A stretch of 64,000 nucleotides of DNA from Pantoea sp. Mb-10. Its GTDB lineage: Bacteria; Pseudomonadota; Gammaproteobacteria; Enterobacterales; Enterobacteriaceae. Position 1 is the first letter of the stretch. Every line of letters starts with the position of its first letter. Shown here piece after piece: positions 8,903-18,739 of the stretch. Both the position numbers and the translations under genes were made by a program. Location of the stretch: positions 372,001 through 436,000 of the forward strand of contig NZ_JAJSDX010000004.1 in the NCBI RefSeq assembly GCF_021272205.1, given 5' to 3'. The notes under the pieces are model-generated. The model did no database searches. It was not told the DNA's origin and saw only the letters and a list, made by a program, of their open reading frames with translations.

Positions 8903-9619
8903 TTAGTCGGCGAGATCGCCGCAAAAACGGTAGCCTTCGCCATGAATGGTGGCAATAATTTCCGGCGTGTCGGGGGTGGACTCGAAATGTTTGCGGATGC
9001 GGCGAATGGTCACATCCACGGTGCGATCGTGGGGTTTCAGTTCGCGGCCGGTCATCTTCTTCAGCAGGTCGGCACGGGTCTGAATTTTGCCGGGATTTTC
9101 ACAAAAGTGGAGCATGGCGCGAAATTCACTGCGCGGCAGCTTGTACTGATCGCCTTGCGGACTGATCAGCGAGCGGCTATTGATGTCCAACTCCCAGCCG
9201 TTGAAGCGATAGCGCTCAACCTGGCGGCGTTCTTCGGTAGGCATCGCCAGATTCATGGTGCGTGACAGGAGATTGCGCGCACGGATCGTCAGCTCGCGAG
9301 GATTGAAAGGCTTGGTGATGTAATCATCCGCCCCAATTTCCAGGCCGAGGATCTTATCCACTTCGTTATCGCGTCCGGTCAGAAACATCAGCGCCACGTT
9401 CGCCTGTTCGCGCAGTTCACGCGCCAGCAACAAACCATTTTTCCCTGGCAGGTTGATATCCATGATCACCAGGTTGACGTCGTTTTCTGTCAATACCTGA
9501 TGCATTTCGGCACCGTCGGTGGCCTCATAGACCACATAACCCTCTGCTTCAAAAATACTTTTGAGGGTATTGCGCGTGACCAGTTCGTCTTCAACGATAA
9601 GAATGTGCGGGGTCTGCAT
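8903..9619 (-). CDS. arcA: Aerobic respiration control response regulator ArcA
   Basis: OmpR/PhoB-type response regulator. With the ArcB sensor it represses aerobic catabolic genes under low oxygen. 238 residues, the same as E. coli. The receiver domain (1-about 120) has the phosphorylated Asp54 in [10 protein letters not shown], acidic Glu10-Asp11 and Lys in DYITKPF. A winged-helix output domain follows ([28 protein letters not shown]). ATG at 9619. A 603-bp non-coding region lies upstream, in keeping with the long arcA leader known in E. coli. ArcB is not in this window. Confidence 0.98.
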   Translation of the reverse strand: MQTPHILIVEDELVTRNTLKSIFEAEGYVVYEATDGAEMHQVLTENDVNLVIMDINLPGKNGLLLARELREQANVALMFLTGRDNEVDKILGLEIGADDYITKPFNPRELTIRARNLLSRTMNLAMPTEERRQVERYRFNGWELDINSRSLISPQGDQYKLPRSEFRAMLHFCENPGKIQTRADLLKKMTGRELKPHDRTVDVTIRRIRKHFESTPDTPEIIATIHGEGYRFCGDLAD

Positions 9620-10222
9620 GTTTCGCTACCTAAAATTTGCCAACAAATCGAAAACAGGGCGTGCGCCGGTTGCGGATTTTTTCGCCAAAATGCGATGACT
9701 GCGCACCGATGCACGAAATATTTTTAGGAATACACTATCCATCTACGTCAACGTCAGTGTTCGCTCAGCCAGGCAGGATGAATATTTGTATGCCCTGTGG
9801 ATATCGGACTGGCATTTATCCTAACCGTATTAACAGCAACCTAACAGCACCAACAACAACCGAGAAGCACAAAAACAACGCTTCGTTGACTTATATCAAA
9901 TGCAATTGTAGCACGTTAACCTTTTTATTAAAAACTTGTCCAGGATTGCCAGCTTAGCTCACATAAAGCAGCATTTTTGCTACATTTATGCTGCAGGTTA
10001 GCGCGTTATCTATCGTCGCATAAAGATATTTTATCACTATGAAATTTAATGATTTTAAATTAAATAGGCGCCAAAATTTCCCTTATATAAAACATTAAGC
10101 GTGATGACGGCTATTTAACACCTTTAACACGATCAAGCTTGCCATCACGAGGCGGCAATGGTTGGTATTTTGAAGGGCGCATGTCAACATACGCGTGATG
10201 TTAATCGTTCGATGGAATAAAC
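9620..10222. other. Long non-coding interval between arcA and yjtD
   Basis: 603 bp divergent region with no convincing gene. The arcA-proximal half should hold arcA promoters and a leader. The stretch 9890-10130 is clearly AT-rich and suits regulator binding or promoters of both flanks. A hairpin GCAGCAT (9968-9974) with ATGCTGC (9988-9994) and a 13-nt loop is visible. A 106-codon plus-strand frame at 9637-9957 has no recognisable protein character. E. coli places a small gene, yjjY, here; I see no match. Confidence 0.6.
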
Positions 10223-10912
10223 ATGCATTTTCCTTTGATTCTCGTTTCACCCGCCCGACCTGAAAATATTGGCGCTGCGGCGCGCGCCATGAAAACCATG
10301 GGATTTAGCGAACTGCGCATCGTCGCCAGCGATGCCTGGCAAGACCCCGCAGCCCGGCGCGTGGCGCACGGCGCGGGTGAGATTCTGGACAGCGTAAAAA
10401 CCTATGACACGCTGCAGCAGGCGCTGGCAGACGTCGATTTTTCCGTCGCCACCACCGCGCGCAGCCGCGCGAAGTTTCGCTACTACGCCACGCCGCAGCA
10501 GGTTGAAACCATTTTGCAGGAAAAGCGCCAGTGGCTTGGGCGCATCGCACTGGTATTTGGTCGCGAAGACAGCGGGTTAACCAATGAGGAGCTGGAGCAG
10601 GTGGATTTGCTCACCGGGATCCCTATGGCGAACGACTATCCCTCGCTGAATTTGGGGCAGGCGGTCATGGTGTATTGCTACCAGCTTTCGGCGTTGAATC
10701 AGGTGGTTGCTGCGGGACAGGACACGGCGAATGCGCATCAGCTTCAGGCGCTACGCGAGCGTTTGCACCAGCTGTTAATTAAACTTGAGGTCAGCGACGA
10801 CGCCAAAATGGCAGACTGGATCAATCAACGCATTGGCCTGTTGGAACAGCGCGACAGCGCCATGTTGCACCGATTGCTGCATGACATAGAAAAAAAACTT
10901 ATAGATAAATAA
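10223..10912 (+). CDS. yjtD: SPOUT-family tRNA/rRNA methyltransferase YjtD (LasT)
   Basis: AdoMet-dependent RNA 2'-O-ribose methyltransferase of the SpoU/TrmH class, close to TrmJ; the RNA target of YjtD itself is not settled. 229 residues (E. coli 228). Motif 1 LVSPARPENIGAAARAMKTMGF binds RNA and carries the catalytic Arg/Asn region. Motif 2 ALVFGREDSGLTNEEL and motif 3 PSLNLGQAVMVYCYQL form the knotted AdoMet site. The C-terminal part is helical. It lies just upstream of the thr operon as in E. coli. Confidence 0.9.
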   Translation: MHFPLILVSPARPENIGAAARAMKTMGFSELRIVASDAWQDPAARRVAHGAGEILDSVKTYDTLQQALADVDFSVATTARSRAKFRYYATPQQVETILQEKRQWLGRIALVFGREDSGLTNEELEQVDLLTGIPMANDYPSLNLGQAVMVYCYQLSALNQVVAAGQDTANAHQLQALRERLHQLLIKLEVSDDAKMADWINQRIGLLEQRDSAMLHRLLHDIEKKLIDK

Positions 10913-11042
10913 TCGGCAAATAGCCGGATTTGTAGTGACTGATCGTTCATTATGGCGTGGTGTTGAACGATCCCAATATGATTTTCAGATGTGAAGCGCA
11001 GCACCACGCAGCCGCCGCTTGCGGTTGCGCTGGACAAATTCG

Positions 11043-11071
11043 TTGACTTAACGTGCGCTTTGCTTTACTTC
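11043..11071 (+). promoter_or_regulatory. Probable thr operon promoter
   Basis: TTGACT at 11043-11048 matches the -35 sequence and the TTGACTTA context of the E. coli thr promoter. The best -10 at 17 bp is a weak TACTTC (11066-11071), so the -10 assignment is uncertain. It stands 45 bp before thrL. Confidence 0.55.
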
Positions 11072-11115
11072 TGGAAAGCAGACGGACAAGACAAAGACAG
11101 ACAGAAAAAATCTCA

Positions 11116-11187
11116 ATGCGTAAACACAGCCTGAACAACACAATTATTATTACCACCACCATTACCCCAGGTAACGGTGCGGGCTGA
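11116..11187 (+). CDS. thrL: thr operon leader peptide
   Basis: A 23-residue leader, MRKHSLNNTIIITTTITPGN then GAG. It holds five Thr and four Ile codons in a run, the sensor for threonyl- and isoleucyl-tRNA in attenuation. It is followed by the attenuator hairpin. The GNGAG end matches E. coli ThrL; the N-terminal half differs. Confidence 0.96.
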   Translation: MRKHSLNNTIIITTTITPGNGAG

Positions 11188-11210
11188 CGCATACAGGAAA
11201 AACAAAGAAA

Positions 11211-11246
11211 AAAGCCCGCACCTTGACAGTGCGGGCTTTTTTTTCG
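11211..11246 (+). terminator. thr attenuator
   Basis: Stem AGCCCGCAC (11213-11221) with GTGCGGGCT (11229-11237), 7-nt loop, then eight T. The segment GGTGCGGGCT at 11175-11184, inside the end of thrL, repeats the 3' arm. It can pair with the 5' arm as an antiterminator when ribosomes stall on Thr/Ile codons. Confidence 0.94.
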
Positions 11247-11271
11247 GCAAAAATTCAGGAGAGCTTTAATT

Positions 11272-13734
11272 ATGCGAGTGCTGAAATTCGGTGGAACCTC
11301 GGTCGCTAATGCGGAACGATTTCTCCGCGTAGCGGATATTCTGGAAAGCAATGCGCAACAGGGACAGGTTGCCACCGTGCTCTCTGCGCCAGCGAAAATC
11401 ACCAATCATTTGGTGGCGATGATTGAAAAAACCATCAGCGGTCAGGATGCGTTGCCAAACATCAGCGATGCCGAGCGTATTTTTGCCGAACTGCTGCAAG
11501 GGCTGAAAGACGCACAGCCTGGTTTCGATTTTGACGGGATGAAGACCCGCGTGGCGTTGGAATTTGCGCATCTTAAACAGGTGTTGCACGGTATCAGCCT
11601 GCTGGGACAGTGCCCGGATGCGGTCAACGCCGGTATCATCTGCCGCGGCGAAAAACTCTCTATTGCGATCATGGATGCGCTGCTGCAGGCGCGCGGCCAC
11701 AAGGTCACAGTGATTGATCCGGTTGAGAAACTGCTGGCGATTGGTCATTACCTGGAATCCACTGTGGATATTGCGGAGTCTACGCGTCGCATTGCGGCCA
11801 GCCAAATTCCCGGCGATCATATGATTCTCATGGCGGGCTTTACCGCCGGCAATGAAAAAGGCGAGCTGGTGGTGCTGGGCCGCAACGGCTCCGACTACTC
11901 CGCTGCCGTGCTGGCGGCGTGTTTGCGCGCGGACTGCTGTGAAATCTGGACCGATGTGGACGGGGTTTACACCTGCGATCCGCGTCAAGTACCCGACGCG
12001 CGGCTGCTGAAGTCGATGTCTTATCAGGAAGCGATGGAGCTCTCCTACTTCGGCGCCAAAGTGCTGCATCCCCGTACTATTTCTCCGATTGCCCAATTTC
12101 AAATTCCTTGCCTTATCAAAAACACCGCTAACCCGCAGGCGCCCGGCACGCTGATCGGTGGCGAAGGCGAACCCGACGAAAATCCGGTAAAAGGCATCAC
12201 TAACCTTAATAACATGGCGATGTTTAACGTCTCCGGCCCTGGCATGAAAGGCATGGTGGGGATGGCGGCGCGGGTGTTTGCCGCCATGTCACGCAGCGGT
12301 ATTTCCGTGGTATTGATCACGCAATCCTCGTCCGAATACAGCATCAGCTTTTGCGTACCGCAGAGCGATCAGGCGCGCGCGCGCCGCGTGCTCGAGGAAG
12401 AGTTCTATCTTGAACTGAAAGATGGCCTGCTTGATCCGCTGGATGTGCTGGAGCAGCTGGCGGTGATCTCCGTCGTGGGCGATGGCATGCGGACTCTGCG
12501 CGGCATTTCAGCCAAATTCTTCTCGGCGCTGGCACGCGCCAACATCAATATTGTCGCCATTGCGCAAGGCTCGTCTGAGCGTTCCATTTCAGTGGTGGTG
12601 AGCAACGATGACGCCACCACTGGGGTACGCGTGGTGCACCAGATGCTGTTCGCCACCGACCAGGTGATTGAGGTATTTGTGGTAGGCGTGGGCGGCGTGG
12701 GCGGCGCACTGCTGGATCAGCTTCATCGCCAGCAGGCGTGGCTAAAAGAGAAGCATATCGATCTCCGCGTGTGCGGTATCGCCAATTCGCGCGCGCTGTT
12801 GACCAACGTACACGGCATCGATCTTAATCAGTGGAAAGCTGCGCTGGGCGAGGCAAAAGAGCCGTTTAATCTTGGGCGGCTGATCCGCCTGGTGAAAGAG
12901 TACCATTTGCTCAATCCGGTGATCGTAGACTGTACCTCCAGCCAGGCTGTGGCTGACCAGTATGCCGATTTTCTCGCCGAAGGCTTCCATGTCGTGACGC
13001 CCAATAAGAAGGCCAACACCTCGTCGTGGAACTATTATCAGCAGATGCGTGCAGCCGCGGTGAAATCGCGCCGTAAATTCCTTTATGACACCAACGTCGG
13101 CGCCGGTTTGCCGGTGATTGAAAACCTGCAAAATTTGCTGAATGCGGGTGATGAGCTGATCAAATTCTCCGGCATCCTTTCCGGCTCGCTCTCCTTTATT
13201 TTTGGCAAGCTCGACGAAGGCGTCTCTCTATCAGAAGCCACCCGCATGGCGCGCGATATGGGCTTTACCGAACCGGATCCGCGCGAGGATCTGGCTGGCA
13301 CCGATGTGGCACGCAAGCTGTTGATTCTGGCGCGTGAAGCGGGATATCAGCTTGAAATGGCCGACATTGACATTGAGCCTCTGCTGCCGGAAAGCCTGAC
13401 GGCGATCGATGACGTTGAGCAATTTATGGCCCGCTTGCCTGAGCTGGATGATGCGATGGCAACGCGCGTTGCCAGTGCGCGGGACCAAGGTAAAGTATTG
13501 CGCTTCGTGGGCGCGATCGAAGAGGGTGGCGTCTGCAAAGTAAGCATCGCGGCGGTGGACGGCAACGATCCGCTCTACAAAGTGAAAAACGGCGAGAATG
13601 CGCTGGCGTTTTACAGCCGTTATTATCAGCCTATTCCGCTGGTGCTGCGTGGGTACGGCGCGGGAAATGATGTGACGGCGGCAGGCGTATTTGCCGATCT
13701 GCTGCGCACGCTGTCATGGAAGTTGGGAGTTTAA
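11272..13734 (+). CDS. thrA: Bifunctional aspartokinase I / homoserine dehydrogenase I
   Basis: Catalyses the first and third steps from aspartate to threonine: aspartate phosphorylation and NADPH-dependent reduction of aspartate semialdehyde. 820 residues, the E. coli length. The kinase domain has [13 protein letters not shown] at the start and [14 protein letters not shown]. Tandem ACT regulatory domains lie around residues 315-455. The dehydrogenase begins near residue 464 with [17 protein letters not shown] and has TPNKKANT further on. Threonine inhibits both activities in the family. First structural gene after the attenuator; its stop overlaps a possible thrB ATG. Confidence 0.98.
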   Translation: MRVLKFGGTSVANAERFLRVADILESNAQQGQVATVLSAPAKITNHLVAMIEKTISGQDALPNISDAERIFAELLQGLKDAQPGFDFDGMKTRVALEFAHLKQVLHGISLLGQCPDAVNAGIICRGEKLSIAIMDALLQARGHKVTVIDPVEKLLAIGHYLESTVDIAESTRRIAASQIPGDHMILMAGFTAGNEKGELVVLGRNGSDYSAAVLAACLRADCCEIWTDVDGVYTCDPRQVPDARLLKSMSYQEAMELSYFGAKVLHPRTISPIAQFQIPCLIKNTANPQAPGTLIGGEGEPDENPVKGITNLNNMAMFNVSGPGMKGMVGMAARVFAAMSRSGISVVLITQSSSEYSISFCVPQSDQARARRVLEEEFYLELKDGLLDPLDVLEQLAVISVVGDGMRTLRGISAKFFSALARANINIVAIAQGSSERSISVVVSNDDATTGVRVVHQMLFATDQVIEVFVVGVGGVGGALLDQLHRQQAWLKEKHIDLRVCGIANSRALLTNVHGIDLNQWKAALGEAKEPFNLGRLIRLVKEYHLLNPVIVDCTSSQAVADQYADFLAEGFHVVTPNKKANTSSWNYYQQMRAAAVKSRRKFLYDTNVGAGLPVIENLQNLLNAGDELIKFSGILSGSLSFIFGKLDEGVSLSEATRMARDMGFTEPDPREDLAGTDVARKLLILAREAGYQLEMADIDIEPLLPESLTAIDDVEQFMARLPELDDAMATRVASARDQGKVLRFVGAIEEGGVCKVSIAAVDGNDPLYKVKNGENALAFYSRYYQPIPLVLRGYGAGNDVTAAGVFADLLRTLSWKLGV

Positions 13735-13736
13735 TG

Positions 13737-14666
13737 ATGGTAAAAATTTATGCGCCAGCCTCCATTGGCAACGTCAGCGTTGGATTTGATGTGCTGGGGG
13801 CGGCGGTTTCGCCGATAGACGGTTCACTGCTGGGCGATTGCGTCTCGGTGGAAGCCGCCGATAGCTTTAGCCTGCAAAACAAAGGGCGCTTTGTGAGCAA
13901 GCTGCCGACTGACCCGCAGGAAAACATTGTCTATCAGTGCTGGGAGCGCTTCTGCCAGGCGATCGGTAAGTCGGTACCCGTGGCAATGACGCTGGAAAAA
14001 AATATGCCGATTGGCTCCGGTCTCGGCTCCAGCGCCTGCTCGGTTGTCGCCGGCTTAATGGCCATGAACGAATTTTGTGGCAAGCCGCTCAGCGACACCG
14101 AATTGCTGGCGCTGATGGGGGAACTGGAAGGGCGAATTTCCGGCAGCGTGCATTACGATAACGTGGCTCCCTGCTTCCTGGGGGGCGTGCAGTTGATGAT
14201 TGAAGAAAATGGCATCATCAGCCAGCATGTGCCTTGCTTTGATGAGTGGCTGTGGGTGATGGCTTATCCGGGCATTAAGGTGTCCACCGCGGAAGCGCGC
14301 GCTATTTTGCCAGCGCAGTACCGCAAGCAGGATGCGATCAAACATGGTCGTTTACTGGCGGGCTTCATACACGCCTGCCACACGCGCCAGCCGCAGCTGG
14401 CCGCTAAACTGATGCAAGATGTGATCGCCGAACCCTACCGGACAAAACTGCTGCCAGGCTTTGCTGAAGCCCGGCAGGCGGCGGTGGATATTGGCGCACT
14501 GGCCTGCGGTATTTCGGGCTCCGGCCCCACGCTTTTCGCCGTGTGCAATGAAATGGCAACGGCACAGCGGATGGCAGACTGGCTGAGCCAGCACTATCTG
14601 CAGAACGATGAAGGTTTCGTCCACATTTGCCGTCTTGACACGGCTGGCGCACGTAAATTGGGATAA
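13737..14666 (+). CDS. thrB: Homoserine kinase
   Basis: GHMP-family kinase that makes O-phosphohomoserine. 309 residues (E. coli 310). The ATP-binding glycine-rich motif is [20 protein letters not shown], and [13 protein letters not shown] near the end is the GHMP motif 3. I chose the ATG at 13737 because it gives MVKIYAPAS as in E. coli. The ATG just before it (13734) overlaps the thrA stop TAA and is also possible; GGGAG is upstream of both. Translational coupling with thrA is likely. Confidence 0.97.
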   Translation: MVKIYAPASIGNVSVGFDVLGAAVSPIDGSLLGDCVSVEAADSFSLQNKGRFVSKLPTDPQENIVYQCWERFCQAIGKSVPVAMTLEKNMPIGSGLGSSACSVVAGLMAMNEFCGKPLSDTELLALMGELEGRISGSVHYDNVAPCFLGGVQLMIEENGIISQHVPCFDEWLWVMAYPGIKVSTAEARAILPAQYRKQDAIKHGRLLAGFIHACHTRQPQLAAKLMQDVIAEPYRTKLLPGFAEARQAAVDIGALACGISGSGPTLFAVCNEMATAQRMADWLSQHYLQNDEGFVHICRLDTAGARKLG

Positions 14667-14669
14667 CGC

Positions 14670-15953
14670 ATGAAACTCTACAACCTCAAGGATCACAACG
14701 AACAGGTCAGCTTCGCGCAGGCGGTCAAGCAGGGCCTTGGCTCGCAGCAGGGACTGTTTTTTCCGCTGGAACTGCCTGAGTTTGAACTCACTGAAATCGA
14801 CGCCATGCTGGAGATGGATTTTGTCACGCGCAGCAGCAAAATCCTCTCGGCATATATTGGCGACGAAATCGCGCCGCATCAGCTAAATGAGCGGGTAAAA
14901 AATGCGTTTGCCTTCCCGGCGCCGGTGCAGTCCGTGAGCGCGGATGTGGCCTGTCTGGAGCTGTTCCACGGGCCTACGCTGGCGTTTAAGGATTTTGGCG
15001 GGCGCTTTATGGCGCAAATGCTGGCGTACGTATCGGGGGCCGATGAGCAGGTCACGATTCTCACCGCGACCTCAGGTGACACCGGTGCGGCGGTTGCCCA
15101 CGCCTTCTACGGCATGGAAAACGTGCGCGTGGTGATTCTCTATCCGCAGGGCAAAATCAGCCCGCTGCAGGAAAAGCTGTTCTGCACCTTGGGCGGCAAC
15201 ATTGAAACGCTGGCCATTGACGGCGATTTTGATGCCTGTCAGGCGCTGGTAAAGCAGGCGTTTGACGACGAAGACCTGAAGAAAAAAATTGGTCTGAACT
15301 CGGCGAACTCTATCAACATTAGCCGTTTACTGGCACAGATCTGCTACTACTTCGAAGCGGTGGCTCAGCTGCCGCAGGAAAAACGTAATCAGCTGGTGAT
15401 CTCCGTACCCAGCGGTAACTTTGGCGATTTGACGGCGGGTCTGCTGGCTAAGTCACTGGGGCTGCCGGTAAAACGTTTTATCGCGGCCACCAATGCCAAC
15501 GATACGGTGCCGCGCTTCCTGGAAAAAGGAGAGTGGCAGCCTAACCTCACCGTGGCGACGTTATCGAATGCTATGGACGTAAGCCAGCCCAACAACTGGC
15601 CGCGCGTGGAAGAGCTGTTCCGCCGTAAAACCTGGCGTCTGACAGACCTCGCTTATGGCGCAGTGTCGGATACCACCACCGAGTCCACGATGCGTGAACT
15701 CGCAGAGATCGGTTACGTATCGGAACCGCATGCCGCGATCGCCTACCGACTGCTGCGCGATCAGCTGCAGGACGGCGAGTACGGTCTGTTCCTGGGCACT
15801 GCGCATCCGGCGAAGTTTAAAGAGAGCGTGGAGTCAATTCTGGGACAGACGCTGCCGCTGCCGACGGCACTGGCTGAGCGGGCCGAACTGCCGCTGCTTT
15901 CGCATACTATGCCGGCGGATTTCGCCGCGCTGCGTCAGTTCCTGCTGAAGTAA
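14670..15953 (+). CDS. thrC: Threonine synthase
   Basis: PLP-dependent enzyme that converts O-phosphohomoserine to threonine and phosphate. 427 residues (E. coli 428). The PLP lysine is Lys107 in GPTLAFKDFGGRF, TATSGDTGAAVAHAF is the phosphate-proximal loop and SVPSGNFGDLTAG binds the cofactor phosphate. The start is 3 bp after the thrB stop. Last gene of thrLABC. The hairpin after it is oriented mainly for the convergent yaaA gene. Confidence 0.98.
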   Translation: MKLYNLKDHNEQVSFAQAVKQGLGSQQGLFFPLELPEFELTEIDAMLEMDFVTRSSKILSAYIGDEIAPHQLNERVKNAFAFPAPVQSVSADVACLELFHGPTLAFKDFGGRFMAQMLAYVSGADEQVTILTATSGDTGAAVAHAFYGMENVRVVILYPQGKISPLQEKLFCTLGGNIETLAIDGDFDACQALVKQAFDDEDLKKKIGLNSANSINISRLLAQICYYFEAVAQLPQEKRNQLVISVPSGNFGDLTAGLLAKSLGLPVKRFIAATNANDTVPRFLEKGEWQPNLTVATLSNAMDVSQPNNWPRVEELFRRKTWRLTDLAYGAVSDTTTESTMRELAEIGYVSEPHAAIAYRLLRDQLQDGEYGLFLGTAHPAKFKESVESILGQTLPLPTALAERAELPLLSHTMPADFAALRQFLLK

Positions 15954-15956
15954 ACG

Positions 15957-15988
15957 GGAAAAAAACGGGCCGCCCTGGGCGGCCCGCA
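15957..15988 (-). terminator. Terminator shared by yaaA and thrC
   Basis: A 9-bp GC-rich stem CGGGCCGCC (15966-15974) with GGCGGCCCG (15978-15986) and 3-nt loop. The T-tract follows on the minus strand (AAAAAAA on plus at 15959-15965), so it best serves yaaA. It can hinder thrC read-through too. Confidence 0.8.
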
Positions 15989-16765
15989 TTACTTCTGCTC
16001 GCGACGTTTAAACACCAGCTCGTTGCCTTTGCTTTCCGCGGCAGCGAACACGTAGCCGTCACTGTCGAAGCGTTTAAGCTGCTCGGGATCGCGCAGGCGA
16101 TGCTGAATCACGTAGCGACTCATCAAACCGCGCGCTTTTTTCGCGTAAAAGCTGATCACTTTGAACGTGCCGTTTTTCTCGTCAAGAAACACCGGCTTCA
16201 CGATCTCCCCGCGCAATTTCTTGGGCTTGATAGCCTTAAAATATTCATCCGACGCCAGATTGATGAGGACGTCATCGCCTTGCTCCGCGAGCGCCTCGTT
16301 GAGTTTCTCGGTGAGGAGATCGCCCCAGAAACTGTAGAGGTCTTTACCCGCCGGGTGAGTGAGTTTGGTGCCCATTTCAAGACGATAAGGCTGCATTAAA
16401 TCCAGCGGGCGCAGCAGGCCGTACAGACCGGAGAGCATGCGCAAATGCTGTTGCGCATAGTCGAAATCGGCCTCATCCAGCGTTTCGGCCTGCAGACCGG
16501 TATACACGTCACCTTTAAAGGCCAAAATCGCCTGACGCGCATTGTCGAGCGAGAAGGGCGGCTGCCATTGATTGAACCGCTCGGCGTTCAGGTGGGCGAG
16601 TTTATCGCTGATGCTCATGAGCGAGGCAATTTGCGCCGGTGACAGATCGCGTGCCACATCAATCAACTTCTGTGACTGGTCTAACAGTTCGGGCTGCGTG
16701 AAGCGCTGAGTTGCCAGCGGGCTTTCGTAGTCCAGCGTCTTGGCGGGCGAAATAACCATCAGCAT
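15989..16765 (-). CDS. yaaA: Peroxide stress protein YaaA
   Basis: YaaA/DUF328 protein, 258 residues as in E. coli. There it lowers intracellular unincorporated iron during peroxide stress and is controlled by OxyR; the fold binds DNA. Conserved stretches are [50 protein letters not shown] and [13 protein letters not shown]. The frame is open another 43 codons upstream, but the family starts at MLMVISPAK and GAGGACC is a plausible ribosome binding site. Convergent with thrC, divergent from talB. The yaaX and yaaJ neighbours of E. coli are absent. Confidence 0.95.
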   Translation of the reverse strand: MLMVISPAKTLDYESPLATQRFTQPELLDQSQKLIDVARDLSPAQIASLMSISDKLAHLNAERFNQWQPPFSLDNARQAILAFKGDVYTGLQAETLDEADFDYAQQHLRMLSGLYGLLRPLDLMQPYRLEMGTKLTHPAGKDLYSFWGDLLTEKLNEALAEQGDDVLINLASDEYFKAIKPKKLRGEIVKPVFLDEKNGTFKVISFYAKKARGLMSRYVIQHRLRDPEQLKRFDSDGYVFAAAESKGNELVFKRREQK

Positions 16766-16980
16766 CGTTTTAGGTCCTCGTTGAGCCACCCGTTCAAACG
16801 GGCAATAGGGCGTAAATTTTCGCGCTGAGTGTAGCAAAAAAGCGGCACGCTTCGGCAAATCACTGCCATTTGTTAGCGCTATCGTTAAGCGCATCCGGTG
16901 ATGTTGCGCAGCGGAGGCTGCGTGATATTATCGCTCCAGCCTTTTTTACCCTGACAGTCAACTTAAGAGAAAAGAGAACC

Positions 16981-17934
16981 ATGACGGACAAACTTACTTC
17001 CTTGCGTCAGCTGACTACCGTGGTTGCCGACACCGGTGATATCGCGGCAATGAAACTCTATCAGCCGCAAGATGCTACCACTAACCCTTCTCTGATCCTC
17101 AACGCTGCCCAAATTCCTGAATACCGTAAGCTGATCGACGAAGCGATTACGTGGGCGCGTCAGCAGAGCAGCAACAAGGAAGAGCAGCTGGCTCTGGTGT
17201 CAGACAAGCTCGCCGTCAATATTGGTCTGGAAATTCTTAAGCTGATCCCGGGCCGCATCTCTACCGAAGTCGACGCGCGTCTCTCTTACGACACCGAAGC
17301 CAGCATCGCGAAAGCGCGTAGCCTGATTAAACTGTACAACGATGCGGGTATCAGCAATGACCGTATCTTGATCAAGCTGGCTTCCACGTGGCAGGGCATC
17401 CGTGCCGCCGAACAGCTGGAAAAAGAGGGCATCAACTGTAACCTGACGCTGCTGTTCTCCTTCGCGCAGGCGCGTGCGTGTGCTGAAGCGGGCGTGTTCC
17501 TGATTTCGCCGTTTGTTGGCCGTATTCTGGACTGGTACAAGCAGAACACCGACAAAAAAGAGTATGCGGCGCACGAAGATCCAGGCGTGGTTTCCGTGTC
17601 TGAAATCTACAACTACTACAAGCAGCACGGTTATGAAACCGTGGTCATGGGCGCAAGCTTCCGTAACGTGGGCGAAATCATTGAGCTGGCGGGCTGCGAT
17701 CGCCTGACCATTTCACCTGCGCTGCTGAAAGAGCTGGCGGAGAGCGAAGGCAGCGTTGAGCGCAAGCTGAGCTACAGCGGTGACGTGAAAGCGCGCCCCG
17801 CAAAAATGACGGAAGCCGAGTTCCTGTGGCAGCATAATCAGGATCCCATGGCCGTGACCAAACTGGCCGAAGGCATTCGTAACTTTGCCGTTGACCAGGG
17901 CAAACTTGAGAAGATGATTGCCGAGTTGCTGTAA
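16981..17934 (+). CDS. talB: Transaldolase
   Basis: Pentose phosphate pathway enzyme that moves a dihydroxyacetone unit between sedoheptulose 7-phosphate and glyceraldehyde 3-phosphate. 317 residues, the E. coli TalB length. The Schiff-base Lys132 is in [17 protein letters not shown], Asp17 in VVADTGDI, and TTNPSLIL is the N-terminal transaldolase signature. ATG at 16981 after AAGAGAAAAGAGAA. The frame extends upstream to 16870 without start support. Genes before and after are also those of E. coli, except for the lost yaaJ. Confidence 0.97.
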   Translation: MTDKLTSLRQLTTVVADTGDIAAMKLYQPQDATTNPSLILNAAQIPEYRKLIDEAITWARQQSSNKEEQLALVSDKLAVNIGLEILKLIPGRISTEVDARLSYDTEASIAKARSLIKLYNDAGISNDRILIKLASTWQGIRAAEQLEKEGINCNLTLLFSFAQARACAEAGVFLISPFVGRILDWYKQNTDKKEYAAHEDPGVVSVSEIYNYYKQHGYETVVMGASFRNVGEIIELAGCDRLTISPALLKELAESEGSVERKLSYSGDVKARPAKMTEAEFLWQHNQDPMAVTKLAEGIRNFAVDQGKLEKMIAELL

Positions 17935-17942
17935 TCACACCC

Positions 17943-17975
17943 CGCGTGGCGACACCCGTTGCCACGCGTTTCACT
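17943..17975 (+). terminator. Probable talB terminator
   Basis: Stem CGCGTGGC (17943-17950) with GCCACGCG (17961-17968), then a broken T-rich tail. It starts 8 bp after the talB stop and before mog. Confidence 0.6.
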
Positions 17976-18044
17976 TTTCCCTCTCAGTTTGTATTATCCT
18001 TTTTGCATTCCCGCTTTATAGCCTGCAATCACAGTGACAATTTC

Positions 18045-18632
18045 ATGGATACTTTGCGTATTGGACTTATTTCGGTCTCGGATCGTGCGGCCAACGGCCT
18101 TTATCAGGATTTAGGCATTCCGGCGCTGGAAGCGTGGTTGACCACGGCGCTTGCCACCCCCTTCTCGATTGAAACCCGGTTAGTGCCCGACGAACAGCCG
18201 CTGATCGAGCAGGCCATTTGTGAGCTGGTGGATGAGCGGTTTTGCCACCTCGTGCTCACCACCGGCGGCACCGGCCCCGCGCGCCGCGATGTGACGCCGG
18301 ATGCCACGCTGGCGGTCGCCGATCGTGAAATGCCCGGTTTCGGTGAACAGATGCGTCAAATCAGCCTGCAGTTTGTGCCAACGGCGATTCTATCGCGCCA
18401 GGTCGGGGTGATTCGCAAACAGTCGCTGGTGCTAAACCTGCCGGGGCAGCCCAAATCGATTAAAGAGACGCTTGAAGGGGTGAAGCACGCAGACGGCTCC
18501 GTCAGCGTGCCGGGAATTTTTGCCGCGGTGCCTTATTGTATTCAGCTGCTGGAAGGCCCGTATATTGAGACGCACAGCAGTGTCGTAGCAGCATTTCGCC
18601 CGAAAAGCGCGCGGCGTGAGACAAACTCCTGA
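18045..18632 (+). CDS. mog: Molybdopterin adenylyltransferase Mog
   Basis: Adenylates molybdopterin before molybdate insertion in molybdenum cofactor synthesis. 195 residues, as in E. coli Mog. The MoaB/Mog signature is LTTGGTGPARRDVTPDATL, with LNLPGQPKSIKETLEGV downstream. It starts at the ATG at 18045 (MDTLRIGLISVSDRA), not at the upstream open frame. The stop lies in a small inverted repeat CCTGAA/TTCAGG (18628-18648) without a T-tract. Confidence 0.96.
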   Translation: MDTLRIGLISVSDRAANGLYQDLGIPALEAWLTTALATPFSIETRLVPDEQPLIEQAICELVDERFCHLVLTTGGTGPARRDVTPDATLAVADREMPGFGEQMRQISLQFVPTAILSRQVGVIRKQSLVLNLPGQPKSIKETLEGVKHADGSVSVPGIFAAVPYCIQLLEGPYIETHSSVVAAFRPKSARRETNS

Positions 18633-18681
18633 AAATTGACACTTCAGGCATAAAATCCAGCCCTGCTGGTGTGGCAAATTA

Positions 18682-18710
18682 TTGACGGTATAGTAATTCA
18701 AACTTTACAA
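18682..18710 (+). promoter_or_regulatory. Candidate promoter for the MFS gene
   Basis: TTGACG (18682-18687), 17-bp spacer, TTACAA (18705-18710), 29 bp before the ATG at 18740. Good -35 and spacing, weaker -10. Confidence 0.5.
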
Positions 18711-18739
18711 CCGTACCTTTTGCCGCCGGATATTGCCTC

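Noticed and set aside
9637..9957. A 106-codon frame in the arcA-yjtD interval
   Set aside because: Low-complexity Thr/Asn content, no start context and no similarity that I recognise, including to YjjY.
13716..13736. An earlier start for thrB inside thrA
   Set aside because: The extra residues have no family support, and the ATG at 13737 gives the conserved MVKIYAPAS start.
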